From the NCBI RefSeq assembly GCF_000686665.1, contig NZ_KK365998.1, forward strand, positions 1-32,307: DNA of 32,307 nt, written 5' to 3'. Below, one piece after another: positions 15,846 through 24,614 of this stretch. The first letter of the stretch is position 1. Every line of letters starts with the position of its first letter. The notes under the pieces are model-generated. The model saw only the letters and a program-made list of their open reading frames with translations. It made no database searches and had not been told where the DNA came from. Position numbers and translations under genes: made by a program. This DNA comes from Thomasclavelia saccharogumia DSM 17460. GTDB lineage: Bacteria > Bacillota_I > Bacilli_A > Erysipelotrichales > Coprobacillaceae.

Positions 15846-16790
15846 TTATTTTTTACGTTTAGATTTATGACGAATCTTTTTTCTTGCTTGTTTTTTTACA
15901 TGTTGTTTTGTTGAATGGTGATCTTTTTTAAAAAAAGAATTATGAAATGTATCTATTTTATTTTGATATAGATCATGAGTTTTATTATCTTTAGTTAAAG
16001 TATAATATAATGTTAAAGTACGAAATAATGATAATGTATCAAAATCACATTCGATTTCTGAATCGATATATTTATCTATTAATTCCTTAGCAAGATCGAG
16101 TTTATTTTGATGAATCAAACTAGATAGATAAGATTCAAGACAAGTATAATTAGAGCTGTCTTCTTCAAGCCAGTTATTATACCATTTATAAGCTTGATCA
16201 TCTTCTTTTAAAAACACTAAACATTCACCATAGGCAGCTTTGAAACGATCTAATTCATGATCGTTACAAGTAAATGAAGTTAATATTTCATTTAAAAATT
16301 CCTTTTGCTGTAAAATATCATGATTGTTGCATAGAGCTGTTAAAAAATCATCAAACCAGCTTTTTATTGAATCTTCATAATCAAGCAGGATTTCTAACCA
16401 TTCAAAAGTAACTTTGAGTTGATTACTTTGCTTAATAGCTGTTTTTATTTCATGCCATGCTGATGTCCACAGTTTAAGACATTGATCAAAGTTATCATTG
16501 TGAAAATAGTCATATCCTTGGTAAATGAGTTCAGTTGTAGTAATTGTATTTGTTTTTGAGAGTTTAGCTAAGTCATTAGCATAAGAAGTTTCGTTAAATG
16601 TAGTTTGATACATGATCATATTTCGAATATGTTTTTCTAAAACCTTGCCAATTAAATGTTTAGCTTCCTGCTTACTGCATCCTTCTCGTTGAAGCCTTAC
16701 ATATGTTTCATTGGTGCATTGAGGTTTTTTCATTTTGATTTGATTTTCAACTACATTTTGGATTTCGGTTGTTAGAATTTTATTAGACAT
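15846..16790 (-). CDS. DUF1841-like/TPR-like protein with basic tail
   Basis: A 314-residue protein. Residues about 20-75 (YVRLQREGCSKQEAKHLIGK followed by VLEKHIRNMIMYQT) match the general pattern of the DUF1841 family as I remember it. The middle (about 85-280) is a series of helix pairs with tetratricopeptide-like spacing, for example DYFHNDNFDQCLKLWTSAWH and FLKEDDQAYKWYNNWLEEDS. The last 25 residues are strongly basic (KKQARKKIRHKSKRKK), which may bind nucleic acid or ribosomes. AAGGAG precedes the ATG. It heads the three-gene group running to 13894. Function unknown. Confidence 0.78.
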   Translation of the reverse strand: MSNKILTTEIQNVVENQIKMKKPQCTNETYVRLQREGCSKQEAKHLIGKVLEKHIRNMIMYQTTFNETSYANDLAKLSKTNTITTTELIYQGYDYFHNDNFDQCLKLWTSAWHEIKTAIKQSNQLKVTFEWLEILLDYEDSIKSWFDDFLTALCNNHDILQQKEFLNEILTSFTCNDHELDRFKAAYGECLVFLKEDDQAYKWYNNWLEEDSSNYTCLESYLSSLIHQNKLDLAKELIDKYIDSEIECDFDTLSLFRTLTLYYTLTKDNKTHDLYQNKIDTFHNSFFKKDHHSTKQHVKKQARKKIRHKSKRKK

Positions 16791-16947
16791 ACGTTTCTCC
16801 TTTATAATAGATATTTTAACATGTAAATAGTAAAAATTATAGAGAAGATGTTTTAATATTAGATAATATTTAGTAAAATTTAGATAGTATTAAATACAAA
16901 GTTAAGTTTTAAAAAATATTAGCGGAAATAAAAAGGGAGTTTGAATT

Positions 16948-17409
16948 ATGGGATTAAAAATTATCTATGGTGATGTTACTTTGATGGCAACTGATGCGAT
17001 CGTTAATGCAGCAAATTCTGGTTTGAAGATGGGTGGCGGTGTTTGTGGCGCTATTTTTAAACGGGCTGGGGCTGCTAAATTACAAGCAGAATGTAATTTG
17101 AAAAAATATTGTCCCCCAGGGCAGGCGGTGATTACTAATGGTTATGATTTAAAGGCTAAATATATTATTCATGCAGTTGGTCCTGTTTACCAGGATGGCA
17201 AACATCATGAAGCAGAAGTGTTAGCTAGTAGTTATGAAAACGCGTTACTTTTAGCTAAGAAGTATAATTGTCATTCAATTGCTCTTCCTTTGATTTCATC
17301 GGGAATTTATGGCTACCCATATCAGGAAGCTTTAGATATTGCCAAAGATACGATCAAGCAGTTTTTAGCTGTTAACGAAATGGATGTCTATTTAGTGTTA
17401 TTTAAATAA
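16948..17409 (+). CDS. Macrodomain protein (O-acetyl-ADP-ribose deacetylase-like), short form
   Basis: A 153-residue macrodomain of the YmdB/MacroD type, which binds ADP-ribose and removes acetyl-ADP-ribose or mono-ADP-ribose. Visible: IYGDVTLMATDAIVNAANSG, the ligand loop GGGVCGAIFKRAG, GQAVITNGYDL, YIIHAVGPVY and the second loop PLISSGIYGYP. The usual catalytic/ligand residues N-A-A-N and GGGV are kept. The protein stops soon after VYLVLFK, so the final helix found in 170-180-residue homologues is missing. GGGAG precedes the ATG. It is a lone plus-strand gene between two minus-strand operons. Confidence 0.9.
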   Translation: MGLKIIYGDVTLMATDAIVNAANSGLKMGGGVCGAIFKRAGAAKLQAECNLKKYCPPGQAVITNGYDLKAKYIIHAVGPVYQDGKHHEAEVLASSYENALLLAKKYNCHSIALPLISSGIYGYPYQEALDIAKDTIKQFLAVNEMDVYLVLFK

Positions 17410-17447
17410 AAAGCTGTTGAACAGTTTAGTCTGTTTTAACAGCTTTT
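17408..17447. terminator. Bidirectional terminator between macrodomain and pepF genes
   Basis: AAAAGCTGTT pairs with AACAGCTTTT (17438-17447), extended by ACAG/CTGT inside, with loop TTTAGT (17425-17430). The loop contains TTA at 17426-17428, the pepF stop codon. T tracts on both sides serve convergent transcripts. Confidence 0.85.
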
Positions 17448-19171
17448 AATAATTTTTGATACAATTCAAGGTCTTCTTTAAAAGTATCAATAGAACTTTG
17501 CCAAAAAGCTTTATCTTTCAAATCAATATCAACACTTAAACAAACATCTTCTAATGACATTTTACCAGTTAAAGATAATAACTTTTCATAAGTATTACTA
17601 AATGCTGGACCCTCTTTTTGATATCTTGCATATAACCCCTTAGCTAGTAAAAGTCCAAAAGCATAGGGAAAATTATAAAAAGAGCAATCAGCATAATAGT
17701 AATGCGGTTTCCAAGTCCACATATATGGATGAAGATAATTATGATCTAGACCATCACCATAAGCATCAATTTGTGATTGAATCATTAATTCTTTGATTTC
17801 AGCGACGGCTAGAGCACCATTTTCTCTCTTTTCAAAAAAGCGGCTTTCAAATAAAAATCTTGAATAAATATCAACGATTACTTGAGTAGCACCAGATAAT
17901 TCATCTTCTAATAAAACTAGTTTAGTTTTATCATCAGCATCTTTTAAAGCAGCTTTGGTTACGATCGTTTCGCAAAAAGTAGATGCTGTTTCAGCAATTG
18001 GCATTGGGTATGCACTATTTAAAATCGATTCATCATTTAAACATTCACCATGAAAACCATGTCCTAATTCATGAGCCATCGTAATTGCATCAGCAAAGTT
18101 ATCACCATAGTTTAAAAGAAAGCGGCTTTCTTTGATGCTATGCAAATTACAACAAAAAGCGCCACCTACTTTACCGCTATGAGGGTAAACATCGATCCAG
18201 TTATTGTTGATTGCCTGGAAAGCAAAATCACCTAGATGACAAGAAAAAGTATTGAATTGTTTAATGATGAATTCACAGCTTGTTTCATAGGGATAGCTGG
18301 TATTATCTTCAACTACAGGTGCATATAGATCGTACCATGGTAGACCGTTTTGATAGCCTAAGTGGTTTGCTTTGATTTTTAAATAATCTCTAAAAAGAGG
18401 AAGATTTTCATTTATTGTTTCAAGTAAAACATCTAGCGTTTCTTTAGACATTCGGGCATTGATCAACGTCCGTTCTAATTCATTTTTATAACCCCGCAGC
18501 TTAGTCGTGTATAAAACTTCACCTTTGATTCCGTTTAAACAAGCAGCGATAGCTTGTTCTTTATCTTGATAGCTGTTGATTTCTGCTTCATAAGCTTTTT
18601 TCCTAGTTTCTTTATCTTTGCTGTAAGCCATATTTAAAACTTCAGTTAAAGGGTATTTTTGATCATCAATATTTACTTCAATTGAAGAAATAAGCTGGTC
18701 TTTTAATTTACTAAAAGCACTGCTTCCAGTGTTTTGCATATGGGCAATGATGCTTTCGCTTTTTTTATCTAAAGTATATTTTTGGTTTTGTTGGATTTCT
18801 TTTAGAATAAATAGATGTTCTTTGATCAGTTTAGAATCAAGGGTATCTAAAGCAAAAGAAGCGATCCATTGTTGATTTAAAGTATCGTCTTCGACAAATG
18901 ATGCTAGTAGATCGTCTAATTGATCACTATATTTTAAGGCGTCTTTATTAGTTGTATCAACTGATAAAGTAAGACTGATGAAATTAGCTAATTTTTCAAT
19001 CATTTCATTGATCGTTATAGTGTCTTTTAGATAATTTTCTAGGGCTTTAATATCATGATGATTACGGTAAGTATTGATTTGATCTTGAATCGTAATAATT
19101 TTATTAAAATCATTAATAAAATTTGGATCATTAAATGATGTATATAATTTACTTAAATCCCATTCTTTCAT
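17426..19171 (-). CDS. pepF: Oligoendopeptidase F (M3 metallopeptidase)
   Basis: A 581-residue cytoplasmic zinc peptidase of family M3B that degrades medium-length peptides. The HExxH zinc site is H367-E368-x-x-H371 in MAHELGHGFHGECL, and the third ligand region follows in PIAETASTFCETIV (Glu in AETAS). Downstream YNFPYAFGLLLAKGLYARYQ is the typical C-terminal helix. The length matches PepF. The minus strand has GAGGTGAT before the ATG, and an extended -10 promoter lies upstream. Confidence 0.95.
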   Translation of the reverse strand: MKEWDLSKLYTSFNDPNFINDFNKIITIQDQINTYRNHHDIKALENYLKDTITINEMIEKLANFISLTLSVDTTNKDALKYSDQLDDLLASFVEDDTLNQQWIASFALDTLDSKLIKEHLFILKEIQQNQKYTLDKKSESIIAHMQNTGSSAFSKLKDQLISSIEVNIDDQKYPLTEVLNMAYSKDKETRKKAYEAEINSYQDKEQAIAACLNGIKGEVLYTTKLRGYKNELERTLINARMSKETLDVLLETINENLPLFRDYLKIKANHLGYQNGLPWYDLYAPVVEDNTSYPYETSCEFIIKQFNTFSCHLGDFAFQAINNNWIDVYPHSGKVGGAFCCNLHSIKESRFLLNYGDNFADAITMAHELGHGFHGECLNDESILNSAYPMPIAETASTFCETIVTKAALKDADDKTKLVLLEDELSGATQVIVDIYSRFLFESRFFEKRENGALAVAEIKELMIQSQIDAYGDGLDHNYLHPYMWTWKPHYYYADCSFYNFPYAFGLLLAKGLYARYQKEGPAFSNTYEKLLSLTGKMSLEDVCLSVDIDLKDKAFWQSSIDTFKEDLELYQKLLKAVKTD

Positions 19172-19191
19172 TAATTAATCACCTCGAAGTT

Positions 19192-19200
19192 ATTATACCA
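19192..19200 (-). promoter_or_regulatory. Extended -10 promoter of pepF
   Basis: On the minus strand TGGTATAAT fits the TGnTATAAT extended -10 form, about 20 bases before the ATG region. No good -35 is seen at normal spacing (TTTACA lies 20 bases away). Confidence 0.5.
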
Positions 19201-19230
19201 GTTTTTAAGTAAAGTATTGTAAAAAGATGA

Positions 19231-22056
19231 TCAAGTTTTGCTTGTAAGATAGCTAAATAATGCATCTTTGATCGGAGTTTCTAATTTATATGTAAACTGG
19301 ATGGCCGAATTTTTATTGTCAGGGAGTTTTACATTGATAGGTCTATCTATCGCGTGTAATCGTCCCATATAATAAAATTCTTTGGAAGTAGTATCATTTT
19401 TGTTCTTTCTTACAAATAAATGTATTTGAATATGGTTATTATCTTCATCATAAATTCTTTGGATTTCATCAGAATCTATGCTTCGATTTGGTTTAGAAAA
19501 ACAAATCAGGGTGCTGTTATCAATAAATCGATGTAAATATTTACCACCATGAATGGCATCATGATCATGATTGATGAAAACTGGCATCGTGTTAGTTCGC
19601 TGATCATATTTGTAGCCGCCAATATTAAGAGGTACAGCATTTACTTCCCAGTTTAATAAACGACAGACATCTTCATAAGTGTATTTTTGATATAGGCATA
19701 AATCAGTATTTTTATATCGATCATTGTAATATCGTTGATAACGGCTGATACCAAAATCAATTACTTCAAGCAATTGATTTTTAAAATCTTTGTCTTTTAA
19801 TAAATTTTTTAATTGCGGATGAACATTTAAATCATCATCAATAAAAATTGCGTCTTGAAAAGTAGCTTTAGCTCCACCGGTTGCAAATTCTTGTTTTAAC
19901 TGGTTGATAATAGGCAGATAATTTACTTCTTTAAATTCAATATTATAATCATGGCACAGCTGTTTTTTTAATAGTGTGATGATATTGTTTTTATTTTCGA
20001 TACAGAGCTTAACAGCTAATAGTTCATGAATTCGTTTACCAGCTGCTAGTTTGTTGGAAATATATTCAAGATATTTTTCTTGCAGTCTTGTAAATTTGAT
20101 CGGATATTCTTTTTCGTATTTACTTAGAAATTTATGATAGGATCCAAGACTTTTGTTTTGAAAGATTCTTAAGGGGTCGATTGAATCATATTTATCAAAA
20201 TCTGATAAATTAGGAATTCTTCCTAATTTATCCTTTAACTGCTGATAACTGTCTTTGATTATTTTTAGATCATTAAATTTAGCTTGATCGATAGCTTCAT
20301 AAATTTTCTTTTTAGAAATTAAATCAAAGTCAATCGTTGAAGCCCCAGGCAATAATAAACTACCTTCACTTACAAATCTCCTTAGACTATCTTTGTCATA
20401 AGTATAATTGCCGCTTAAAGCAATCGGAATCAAAAAATTCTTTTCATAATTACCAATAAAATCAATAACGACAACATAATCTTTAGAAGCATTTTTACGT
20501 AAGCCGCGGCCTAGCTGCTGGACAAAGATAATTGCTGATTGGGTAGGACGTAACATGATGATTTGGTTTATTTTAGGAATATCGATTCCTTCATTAAAGA
20601 TATCGACTGTAAAGATATAATCTAAATTATCATTTTCTAATTTATCAATGGCATTTTGGCGCTTTATTTCACTATCATCACTAGTTAAAGCAACTGTATG
20701 ATAGCCTTTTTGATTAAATAAATTCGATAACTCTATTGCTTCATCTTTACGACTACAAAAAATCAAGCCACGTGCTTTATTTCCAGAATAGCCATATAAT
20801 TCAATTTTATCAATGATATGGTTGACCCGAACTTCAGTAACGAGATTATTAAATGATGTTTTATCATCGATACTTATCCCATCAACATTAATATCAGATA
20901 TTCCATAATAATGAAAAGGACACAATAAATCATATTCCATTGCCTGCTGTAAACGAATTTCATATGCGATATTATAATCAAACATTTTATAAATATCAAA
21001 ATGATCAGATCTTTCCGGTGTAGCTGACATTCCTAATAAAAATTGCGGTTTAAAATAATCGATCAATTCTTGATATGAAGCAGCACCAGCTCGATGAACT
21101 TCATCGATAATAATATAATCGAATGTATCCGGTTTAAATAACTCGCGATATTTTTGCTTATGAATAGTTTGGATCGTTGCAAAGATATAATCGCTGTTTA
21201 TATCTTTATCATTACCAGTAAAAAGGCCAAAAGTATGATTTTTAATAATATTTTTATATGTGTTCATGGCCTCATGAACAATGTTTTCACGGTGAACGAC
21301 AAAAAGCATTCTTTTAGGATCGGCATTTTTTATGGCAAAGGCACTTAAATAAGTTTTGCCTGTACCGGTTGCGGAAATCAGCAATGCTTTATCTTTCTTT
21401 TGGTTTCTTAAAGCGGTTAATGATGCAAGAGCTTCTTGTTGCATTAAATTAGGCTGGATGTTTTGGTGTTTATCATTAACAGGAGTTGATTTAGGAATAT
21501 ATGTTTTTTCATATTCTTCTATCCATTCTTTAGTTAAAGGAACAGAATGTTGCCACTGCAATTTAAATTCATTATTTATTTCTTCAACAAAATCGTTATC
21601 ATTATTAGCATCGATCATAATATTCCATTCTTGATTTGTAGCTAATGCTGACTGAGTTAAGTTGGAACTACCAATAATGATTTTATAATTGTTATTATTT
21701 TTAAAGATATAGCCTTTAGGGTGAAAGCCAATTTGTTCATCTTCATAAATGCGAACTTCAATATTATCAAATATTAGTAATTCTTTAAATACATTAGGAT
21801 GATTAAAACCTAAATATGTTGAGGTAATGATTTTACCTCTAATTCCTTTATCTTTTAAATCTATTAAGGTTTGTTTTAAGACGGCTAATCCTGATTTGTT
21901 GATAAAAGCGACAGAAAAGTAAAATGCCTCACATGCATTTAATTGAGTTATTAATTTGTGTGATATTTTGATACCTTGTTTGTAGTTGTTGGTTAATAGT
22001 TTAGCATTATCTTTATTAGTAATTACATTTTGTGATAGTAATGATATATTATTCAT
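19231..22056 (-). CDS. PLD-nuclease / superfamily 2 helicase / DUF3427-type protein
   Basis: A 941-residue multi-domain protein. Residues about 1-190 form a phospholipase-D-like nuclease half, with HPK at 112-114 in FHPKGYIF and then IIIGSSNLTQSA, the HxK...GSxN active-site pattern. Residues about 200-570 are a superfamily 2 helicase: ATGTGKT at 229-235 (Walker A), DEVH at 318-321 (motif II), GMSATPERSD (motif III) and QQLGRGLRK (motif VI). The C-terminus has the DUF3427-type NIGGYKYDQRTNTMPVFINH. AGGAG sits seven bases before the chosen ATG at 22056; a longer in-frame start at 22101 lacks one. Such proteins occur among defence genes; here it diverges from a restriction-modification group. 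A defence role is inference. Confidence 0.92.
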   Translation of the reverse strand: MNNISLLSQNVITNKDNAKLLTNNYKQGIKISHKLITQLNACEAFYFSVAFINKSGLAVLKQTLIDLKDKGIRGKIITSTYLGFNHPNVFKELLIFDNIEVRIYEDEQIGFHPKGYIFKNNNNYKIIIGSSNLTQSALATNQEWNIMIDANNDNDFVEEINNEFKLQWQHSVPLTKEWIEEYEKTYIPKSTPVNDKHQNIQPNLMQQEALASLTALRNQKKDKALLISATGTGKTYLSAFAIKNADPKRMLFVVHRENIVHEAMNTYKNIIKNHTFGLFTGNDKDINSDYIFATIQTIHKQKYRELFKPDTFDYIIIDEVHRAGAASYQELIDYFKPQFLLGMSATPERSDHFDIYKMFDYNIAYEIRLQQAMEYDLLCPFHYYGISDINVDGISIDDKTSFNNLVTEVRVNHIIDKIELYGYSGNKARGLIFCSRKDEAIELSNLFNQKGYHTVALTSDDSEIKRQNAIDKLENDNLDYIFTVDIFNEGIDIPKINQIIMLRPTQSAIIFVQQLGRGLRKNASKDYVVVIDFIGNYEKNFLIPIALSGNYTYDKDSLRRFVSEGSLLLPGASTIDFDLISKKKIYEAIDQAKFNDLKIIKDSYQQLKDKLGRIPNLSDFDKYDSIDPLRIFQNKSLGSYHKFLSKYEKEYPIKFTRLQEKYLEYISNKLAAGKRIHELLAVKLCIENKNNIITLLKKQLCHDYNIEFKEVNYLPIINQLKQEFATGGAKATFQDAIFIDDDLNVHPQLKNLLKDKDFKNQLLEVIDFGISRYQRYYNDRYKNTDLCLYQKYTYEDVCRLLNWEVNAVPLNIGGYKYDQRTNTMPVFINHDHDAIHGGKYLHRFIDNSTLICFSKPNRSIDSDEIQRIYDEDNNHIQIHLFVRKNKNDTTSKEFYYMGRLHAIDRPINVKLPDNKNSAIQFTYKLETPIKDALFSYLTSKT

Positions 22057-22159
22057 GATATAACTCCTCGTAATCATTAGTATAAAGTATTTTATTGTCA
22101 ATAACTAGTGATTTGTTTTATTTAATGATAAAATAAAATTAAGATGGGAAGTGATTATA

Positions 22160-22573
22160 ATGGCTGATTGTATGACTAAGGAACAACGCTCTAGAAATAT
22201 GTCACATATTAAAAGTAAAGATACTTCAATAGAGTTGAAAGTAAGAAAATATTTATATCATCATGGCTTTAGATATAGAAAGAATGTTAAAACATTACCT
22301 GGTAAACCAGATATTGTTATTTCAAAATATAGGGTAGTAATATTTATTAATGGCTGTTTTTGGCATCACCATTATAATTGTAAATATGCAACATTACCAA
22401 AGACAAGACAGAATTATTGGATAAAAAAAATTAATGGAAACGTTGAAAATGATTTAAAACATTATAAAGAACTTGAACAATTAGATTATAGAGTTATTGT
22501 TGTATGGGAATGTGAATTAAAAGATTGCTTTGAATATAGGATGGAGCAATTAATCGAAGAAATTTCTTACTAG
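22160..22573 (+). CDS. vsr: Very short patch repair endonuclease Vsr
   Basis: A 137-residue nuclease that nicks DNA 5' of T in T:G mismatches arising from deaminated 5-methylcytosine. Starting at ATG 22160, the catalytic positions fall on the E. coli Vsr numbers: E25 (SIELKVR), D51 (GKPDIVI) and H69 (FWHHH). E. coli H64 is Asn here (FINGCFW). The CFWHHHYNC zinc-binding region and the closing VVWECELKD are intact. GGGAAGTG lies just upstream. It is the first gene of the cluster that includes a C5-methyltransferase, the enzyme whose product makes Vsr useful. A longer GTG start at 22151 is in frame but unlikely. Confidence 0.95.
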   Translation: MADCMTKEQRSRNMSHIKSKDTSIELKVRKYLYHHGFRYRKNVKTLPGKPDIVISKYRVVIFINGCFWHHHYNCKYATLPKTRQNYWIKKINGNVENDLKHYKELEQLDYRVIVVWECELKDCFEYRMEQLIEEISY

Positions 22574-22590
22574 TTTAATATTTTTAGGTT

Positions 22591-22619
22591 TTGATAAAAA
22601 TATTTATAAATGCTATAAT
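22591..22619 (+). promoter_or_regulatory. Strong promoter of the restriction-endonuclease-like gene
   Basis: TTGATA (22591-22596), a 17-base spacer and TGCTATAAT (-10 at 22614-22619 with the extended TGn). It lies between vsr and the nuclease-like gene, so that gene has its own start site near 22626, followed by GGAGG before ATG 22668. Confidence 0.8.
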
Positions 22620-22667
22620 TTGTAAAAAATTGATATAGACATTAGAATTATATATGGAGGAATAAAA

Positions 22668-24298
22668 ATGTGGGAAGTTTTACCGATTAAAGATAAACAG
22701 GAATATCGACGGTTAATTTTAGCTTTTGCTAGTTTAACAAGTATGTTTACACAAAAATCAGAAAATGATGTAATACCTTCTCCAATTGTAAATTCTAAAT
22801 TTCAAGAAACAGTGTTTCAAAAGGTTTTTCACGCTTTGGGAGAAGATATTGGAAATACATCGTATGATGCTTCGCTTCGCTTCGCTTGGAAAATGATGAT
22901 GGAACAGAGACAAAATTTATGATAGGAATTAAAACATTTGGTATTGCTTCAGGTGATCAAAAAATTGCCCAATTTAAAACAAATCATGGCGAATGGTCAA
23001 AACTTGTGGATGAGATGGAAAGAAATGCATATGATAATAACAATAAATTAAGAAAAAAAGAAGAAATTGATAAATTAAATCATGATTTATATTTAACTTT
23101 AGCTAGAAAAGTAGCAATTATTCGTAATCAAAGAATAGATTCATCAAAAGAAAATCTTAGAGGATTTGATATTAGCAAATATGATAATATATATAGTGTG
23201 TATCATGTTTTAATGCCATCAAAAAAAGGGGAGTTACCTAAAATTTATGTGGGCGAAACGTCTTATAATAAAATAGATTTAACAAATATAAAAATCCAAG
23301 GATGTACATCAGCCAAAAATCCTTCAAACTTTATATTTGAAGATGGACTTCATATATATAAGTATACATCAGCTGATAGTCAGCTGCTTATGAAATTTAA
23401 CAATCAAGAAATAGTTATGGAAGATTGGGATGTTATTTATGCAGATAATGCGTATGAAATTTTTTCCGATATATCTAAAAAAATCTATGGTGATTCTGAT
23501 AAAAGGGATTTGATTGATGGAATAAGAATAGAAAATAAAATAGTTGAATCTTATTCATGGTCATTGTTAAATGACAAGGGAGAAATAGAGTTATTTTCAG
23601 GATTTAATAATTTCTTTGGTGTTGGATCTAAACTTGCCAAAGATACACGGAAGAGTCATATTGACAAAATCTGTGATAGATATAAAGAAGAAATTGATTT
23701 AAAAAAAAATAATTTGAAAGATTTGTTATATGATTTTTTAATGAAATCCGCTCCAACTTTTAATGAGAAAATGGAAAAAGTAGATTTAAGAGAAAAAATT
23801 AAAAAAATTGCTATAGAAATGGAAAATGAAAATCTATTGAAAGACATTAATAAATTGATATATCGACCTATGGATGAAATGTATATTCCAATTCCTAATT
23901 CAAAAAAATTTCATAATGAACATCCTGATTTCTTTGGGGAAAGAATTGGAACATTTGAAATAGATAAAATAACAGGAAAAGAAACTTCGAAGTTAGCTCT
24001 ACCGCGTGAAGAAAGAAAATTTAATCTGATTTTTGAACCTTCAGGTGATTCTATTATGTCGTATATTACACAAGATAATGGTAAAGCTATTCAATCATTC
24101 GAAAAGCAATCATATTTAGGAAAATGGATTTTGAAAAAGGTTTTTCAACTTAAAGAATATGAACCATTAACTAGTCAGAAACTAGAAGAGATAGGAATTA
24201 ATGGTATTCGATTATATAAAATGGAGAATTCGGATGATATACATTTACAGTTTATTTGGATTGACGCTGATCACTTACCAAAAGATATAATTAAATAA
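22668..24298 (+). pseudogene. Type II restriction-endonuclease-like gene, split by a pentanucleotide-repeat frameshift
   Basis: Two overlapping frames make one gene. The first (22668-22922, 84 residues) reads SYDASLRFAW and ends in TGA. The second carries on with ENDDGTETKF, then GIKTFGIASGDQKIAQFK, a long middle, and FQLKEYEPLTSQKLEEIGIN before the C-terminus LQFIWIDADHL at 24298. The split falls in a GCTTC repeat at 22869-22887, between the aspartate of YDAS and the GIK lysine, which together resemble a PD-(D/E)xK active site. Removing one 5-bp unit would give a single frame of about 541 residues. The two frames also overlap as ATGA (ATG 22919, TGA 22920), so reinitiation could make a separate C-terminal piece. 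Restriction function is inferred from vsr and the methyltransferase. The enzyme family and target site are not known. Confidence 0.8.
22869..22887. repeat. Pentanucleotide tandem repeat (GCTTC), 3.8 copies
   Basis: Three full GCTTC units plus GCTT, inside the nuclease-like coding region exactly where the reading frame breaks. With n full units the downstream frame opens when n is 2, 5 or 8; here n is 3. A 5-bp unit changes frame at every gain or loss, the hallmark of slipped-strand phase switching. The tract is short, so a fixed mutation or a sequencing error remains possible. Confidence 0.85.
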
Positions 24299-24426
24299 TT
24301 TTAAAGATTAATTTTGTGTATAGTAATAAAATATAAAATAATTAGTGATGAAAAAATATAGTTAAAATATAGATGGAAAATTGGGTGATTTTTTGAAAAA
24401 ATAAATAATTATACTAGTACATAAAA

Positions 24427-24446
24427 TGATAAATTTATATTTATCA
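24427..24446. repeat. 8-4-8 inverted repeat
   Basis: TGATAAAT-TTAT-ATTTATCA is a perfect inverted repeat in the 316-base gap after the nuclease-like gene. It has no T tract. It may be a protein-binding site or chance in AT-rich DNA. The remainder of the gap (24299-24426) shows no gene. Confidence 0.4.
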
Positions 24447-24451
24447 ATTAT

Positions 24452-24497
24452 AAGTGTATAAAATTAAACTATTTTAGTTTAATTTTATACACTTTTT
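24452..24497 (+). terminator. Long terminator before the wHTH-methyltransferase operon
   Basis: A 19-bp perfect stem pairs 24452-24470 (AAGTGTATAAAATTAAACT) with 24476-24494, closing a 5-base loop and followed by TTT. It ends the vsr/nuclease-side transcript and insulates the promoter that starts two bases later. Confidence 0.85.
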
Positions 24498-24498
24498 A

Positions 24499-24527
24499 TT
24501 GAATGCTTTTCAATGATAATATATAAT
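24499..24527 (+). promoter_or_regulatory. Promoter of the regulator-methyltransferase operon
   Basis: TTGAAT (24499-24504), a 17-base spacer and TATAAT (24522-24527). The expected start near 24534 leaves about 80 bases of untranslated leader before ATG 24615, long enough for regulation. A second TATAAT at 24592-24597 lacks a well-placed -35. Confidence 0.65.
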
Positions 24528-24614
24528 ATAATACGGTGAGATGTTTATATACACAATAAGTATATTTGTAATATGTCTTTTTGCAATAATTTATAATATA
24601 GTTGGGTGATGGAT

